This document shows positions 9,796 to 12,384 of a DNA stretch of 12,384 bases, one piece after another; the stretch's first letter is position 1, and the number at the start of each line of letters is the position of its first letter. Location: assembly GCA_027686065.1 (NCBI GenBank), contig JAQCTH010000046.1, positions 18,829-31,212 of the forward strand, given 5' to 3'. The stretch is from Clostridiaceae bacterium AF10-41. Lineage in GTDB: Bacteria; Bacillota; Clostridia; Clostridiales; Clostridiaceae. The translations under genes and the position numbers were made by a program. Under the pieces are notes generated by a model. The model was given only the letters and a program-made list of their open reading frames with translations. It did no database searches and was not told where the DNA came from.

Positions 9796-11148
9796 ATATA
9801 CTATCTCCTTCATATATTTATAGTTAATTTTTAACATATCTATTAGGTTTTTAACTGAATATCTACAATCATTTGGATTAGAAAGTTTATATAACACTAA
9901 TCTATGTATTAGTGATATTAGATTAGCGTTATCTAATAAACGTTCTATCACTAATTCGTATATACTATAAAACTTCTTATTTTCTATATAACCAGCTTTT
10001 ATTAAATTATCTAATTGTTCTTTGGAGTTCTTTATCATTTTTAATGAATTTCTGGATAAAATATTGAATTTATATCTATCATCTTCATATCTAATAACTT
10101 GTATATCTGCCAGTTCATATTTAAAGTTATCATTTTCCTGTTTTTGTACTGCTGAAATTAAAGATTTATAACTTAAAGATTTAATATCTTCATTATTTTT
10201 AAGTATTGATTCTTTTATATTATTATTTACGTTAACTAAATTTTCAGCATTAAAGTTGGCATTTATGAATATTCCATTTCCTGCCCCATAAGATATCCCT
10301 GCTGGAATACATGAATATATAAGTTTGCAAAAATTGCATATGGCTACATCATTATTAAAATTCCAAACATGAGATGGTTTTCTGTTTACATCAAATCCAA
10401 TTCCATTTAAGAAACTTAGATCATTGTTTAAATCTTTCATCTCACTATCACATATAAAACAATGGTATTTATATTTTTCTTTAATAGCTTCTAGCTCATC
10501 TGTAGCAGGATTAACAAAATAATTCTTATAGTCTACATACATATCCTTTTCTTTAGTTTGAGCATTTAAAAATGATATCCCATTCCATGCATTCTTAATT
10601 ATAGTGTATATAACATTTTTACCTGCTAAATATTTTTTAGATTTTTCCATTGAAAAATAATCTATTATTTCTCTTAATACCTTAATATTTTCCTTTATTT
10701 GTGGCAGTTTATCTTCTAAATTATCTTTCTTGGTTAAATTTATTGTAGTAAGTTTCTTTTCTAAAGCAAGAATATCAATATTTTCATCTATTAATTCATA
10801 GGCAGCTATATAACTATTGCTTTTTAAATAATATTTAACTGTATTTTTAACATAGTCATTTAAAAATTTCAGACTATCCTCTGTAAAATCTTGAAAATTA
10901 CTATCTTCAAAATTATCTAAGATTTTCTTATATGAAATAATTTTATTCCAAGATAAGGTTCTCCTATAAGTATCAATGAAATACTTAAAATACTTCTCTT
11001 CAAAATTATCTAAATAAGATCTATCAATAATAATGTAATTTGATTCCTTAGTTACTTTATCACCAGCGTTTTCTAGAACATTACAGATTCCAACTATCCC
11101 TGCATTTATCATCCAATCTCCAAGTTCTATCCTGATTAGATTCTCCAT
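9454..11148 (-). CDS. cas8b1: Cascade large subunit Cas8b1 (Cst1 family)
   Basis: Cas8b is the large subunit that recognises the PAM and helps open the target for Cas3. The 564-residue product starts MENLIRIELGDWMINAGIVG, matching the Cst1 signature (GDW-hydrophobic-x-NAGIVG). A zinc-ribbon-like pair is visible: Cys230-x-x-Cys233 (HCFICDSE) and Cys271-x-x-Cys274 (AICNFCK), also characteristic of Cst1. The C-terminal ~115 residues are helical and correspond to the small-subunit-like region. The ATG has AGGAG (11157-11161) 8 nt upstream. The C-terminal tail is hydrophilic and charged (ENDNKENGGKKDDK) and overlaps the cas7 start. The gene sits after a 205-bp gap with a broken mini-ORF, unlike the overlapping junctions downstream. 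Confidence 0.93.
9472..9477 (-). promoter_or_regulatory. Ribosome site that decides the cas7 start
   Basis: GGGGGT inside the last codons of cas8b is 7 nt upstream of the ATG at 9464. It favours that start over the in-frame ATG at 9494. Confidence 0.55.
9805..9810 (-). promoter_or_regulatory. Internal ribosome-binding site for Cas11b
   Basis: AAGGAG lies 9 nt before an in-frame ATG inside cas8b. It is comparable in strength to the sites of cas1 and cas6 in this operon, which makes internal initiation likely rather than incidental. Confidence 0.65.
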
Positions 11149-11159
11149 TCACTCAACTC

Positions 11160-11307
11160 CTATACTGTTTCTATATTTCTTAATCCTTGTAATCCTCTAA
11201 ATATTAAATCTAACTTTTCAGTAAGTTTAAATCATCTTTATCAAGCCAATTTCTAGACATTCTAACATAAAGATTATTATAAACTTCTTCTTATTAGGTA
11301 TCCTCAT
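11160..11307 (-). pseudogene. Frame-broken mini-gene between cas6 and cas8b
   Basis: No intact gene fits here, but three overlapping frames join into one plausible protein of about 50 residues if two single-base losses are repaired. It starts at ATG 11305-11307 with MRIPNK, shifts near 11290 into a frame reading EEVYNNLYVRMSRNWLDKDD, and shifts again near 11219 into LDLIFRGLQGLRNIETV, ending at a TAG that abuts the cas8b ribosome site. The pieces have coding-like composition and no internal stop after repair. I do not recognise the product. No good ribosome site precedes the ATG. Alternatives are a non-coding element or chance. The location, between cas6 and cas8b, is where CreTA RNAs are known in Haloarcula hispanica I-B. 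Confidence 0.4.
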
Positions 11308-11353
11308 AATATTACGTCATGTATTTAGTTAGATTTATTTATTCATATTCTAG

Positions 11354-12097
11354 TTATAGTAAATCTTGTGTTACTAGATCCATCAGACCAAACCCCATAC
11401 TTTTCCTACTACCTACTCCTACCTCATACAGATGCTGCAGGATTTTATTGTTTGCTTTTATTTCAAAAAGTCCTACACTCGTATCTATATATCTTTTATA
11501 GTGCTTTACTACTACCTTTTTACATTGTATTGGATTTATATTTACCTCATTTACTTCTTCTTCAGTAAATCCTGAATTTAATAACTGATTTGATAAAACC
11601 ACTTTAATTTTTTCTCTAAATTCTTTATCATTATATACATAGTATGTATCTGTATTTTTTTCTTTATCGTGATTTCTCACACATATTCCACTACCTACTG
11701 CTGTTCTGAATATAACTTTAGAATTTATTATTTCTTGTTGTTTTTCTTTATTTATATTTTTTAATACCATAAGATTATTATTAGGCAAAGGATATTGCTT
11801 ATTTATTTGCTCTATAAATGCATTGAATAATATAAAAGTCATCTCTAAATTGCTCTTCATTGAAAAAATAATTTTTATTTCATTCTTATCTATTATCACT
11901 TTATCATTTGTAAATATAGGCTTAGGCAATATAACTGAAAAACAGTAATCTTTTTGTTTTGTATCTTTAAAGAAGTCTTCGTAATATTTCCCATTATCAT
12001 ATTTAGTTAGTGCATTCTTTATAAAACTTAAAATAATTCGCCTATATTCCACAGTAAGAAATCTTTCTTTTAGTTGTAACGTTAAACAAAATCTCAT
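11354..12097 (-). CDS. cas6: crRNA-processing endoribonuclease Cas6
   Basis: Cas6 cuts the pre-crRNA inside each repeat to give mature guides with an 8-nt 5' handle. The 247-residue product has the family's two-domain RAMP architecture. The first strand and helix (RFCLTLQLKERFLTVEYRR, then ILSFIKNALTKYDNGKYYEDFF) are followed by YCFSVILPKP at about residues 51-60. The C-terminus carries the glycine-rich loop GVGSRKSMGFG at residues 227-237. The usual N-terminal catalytic histidine is absent: the first histidine is His143, and the region at residues 30-45 offers Tyr33, Lys37, Tyr38 and Tyr39 instead. The ATG has a very strong ribosome site AAGGAGG (12103-12109) at 5 nt. It is the first gene of the operon and is followed by a 205-bp gap. 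Confidence 0.9.
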   Translation of the reverse strand: MRFCLTLQLKERFLTVEYRRIILSFIKNALTKYDNGKYYEDFFKDTKQKDYCFSVILPKPIFTNDKVIIDKNEIKIIFSMKSNLEMTFILFNAFIEQINKQYPLPNNNLMVLKNINKEKQQEIINSKVIFRTAVGSGICVRNHDKEKNTDTYYVYNDKEFREKIKVVLSNQLLNSGFTEEEVNEVNINPIQCKKVVVKHYKRYIDTSVGLFEIKANNKILQHLYEVGVGSRKSMGFGLMDLVTQDLL

Positions 12098-12121
12098 TTT
12101 TCCCTCCTTAATTTTCTAATA

Positions 12122-12157
12122 TAATACTATTTTACATTATTTTTGTTATTTTTTGAA
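12122..12157 (-). promoter_or_regulatory. Candidate promoter of the cas operon
   Basis: On the minus strand TTCAAA (12152-12157) and TAAAAT (12129-12134) are spaced by 17 nt and lie about 32 nt before the cas6 ATG, giving a short leader that just includes the AAGGAGG site. The fit is modest and the DNA is A+T-rich, so other -10 matches (for example TATTAT at 12121-12126) remain possible. Confidence 0.4.
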
Positions 12158-12286
12158 TATTTAACTTTTTTCTAACTTAGATTTATACTATAATAATTAG
12201 ATTTATTTACCTTCTTATATTCCTTAATAATCTTTCTACTAAATAACACTTCTTTAAATTGAATGAATACTTCCGTCTTTATCTAC

Positions 12287-12330
12287 TGCACTTATAAATA
12301 TATTTGACTGAAAATTTATTTATAAGTGCA
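12287..12330. repeat. 14-bp perfect inverted repeat upstream of cas6
   Basis: TGCACTTATAAATA (12287-12300) and TATTTATAAGTGCA (12317-12330) are exact reverse complements around a 16-nt loop. On the plus strand the second arm is followed by TTTTT, which resembles an intrinsic terminator, but no plus-strand gene lies before it. It may be an operator-like site or mark the boundary of the cas locus. Confidence 0.6.
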
Positions 12331-12384
12331 TTTTTAAAAAGAATTATCAGGCTAATTTTTATTATATCCTTCTTAAGTCTAAAT

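Larger units (their letters stand above)
12098..12384. other. Region upstream of cas6, no intact gene seen
   Basis: I find no gene here. The stretch holds the candidate cas promoter near its left end and a long inverted repeat at 12287-12330. On the minus strand two short open stretches look weakly coding: 12254-12316, containing IFISAVDKDGSIHSI before a stop, and 12172-12282, containing VFIQFKEVLFSRKIIKEYKK. They could be remnants of one decayed gene or chance. Confidence 0.5.

Noticed and set aside
11319..11568. Two plus-strand open frames opposite the 3' end of cas6
   Set aside because: They are antisense to the conserved glycine-rich end of Cas6 and have low-complexity hydrophobic composition typical of the reverse strand of A+T-rich genes.
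12331..12335. Intrinsic terminator on the plus strand formed by the inverted repeat and TTTTT
   Set aside because: The stem is A+T-rich with a 16-nt loop, and no plus-strand gene precedes it in the window, so I list it only as an inverted repeat.

Overview
The window is one end of a complete-looking subtype I-B CRISPR-Cas locus of the Cst1/Cst2 ('TNEAP'-like) branch. The DNA is very A+T-rich, with strong AAGGAGG-type ribosome sites and AT-ending codons. Together with this cas gene order this suggests a low-GC Firmicute, most likely Clostridium in the broad sense. The species cannot be fixed from this sequence.

Layout, read right to left because every cas gene is on the minus strand: an upstream region with a candidate promoter (12098-12384), cas6, a 205-bp gap holding a frame-broken mini-gene, cas8b1 (with a probable internal start for a separate Cas11-like small subunit), cas7, cas5, a perfect GNRA-capped hairpin, cas3, a 111-bp gap, cas4, cas1, cas2, a ~178-bp leader, and a CRISPR array of 52 repeats and 51 complete spacers that appears to run off the left edge.

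How it works together: Cas4, Cas1 and Cas2 would acquire spacers at the leader end (right end of the array, next to cas2). The array is transcribed on the minus strand, in the same direction as the cas genes. Cas6 cuts each repeat, which should leave the 8-nt 5' handle AUGUAAAU. Cas8b, Cas7, Cas5 and the putative Cas11b form Cascade on the crRNA, and Cas3 (HD nuclease plus helicase) degrades targets. One spacer reads in frame as the box I motif of a phage-type tyrosine recombinase, and many others are open like phage genes, so the array looks like a record of mobile-element encounters.

The system itself is of a known type. The points worth a second look are the internal cas8b start, the hairpin between cas5 and cas3, the degraded mini-ORF between cas6 and cas8b (the position where CreTA is known in an archaeal I-B locus), the leader architecture, and a Cas6 without the usual N-terminal histidine.
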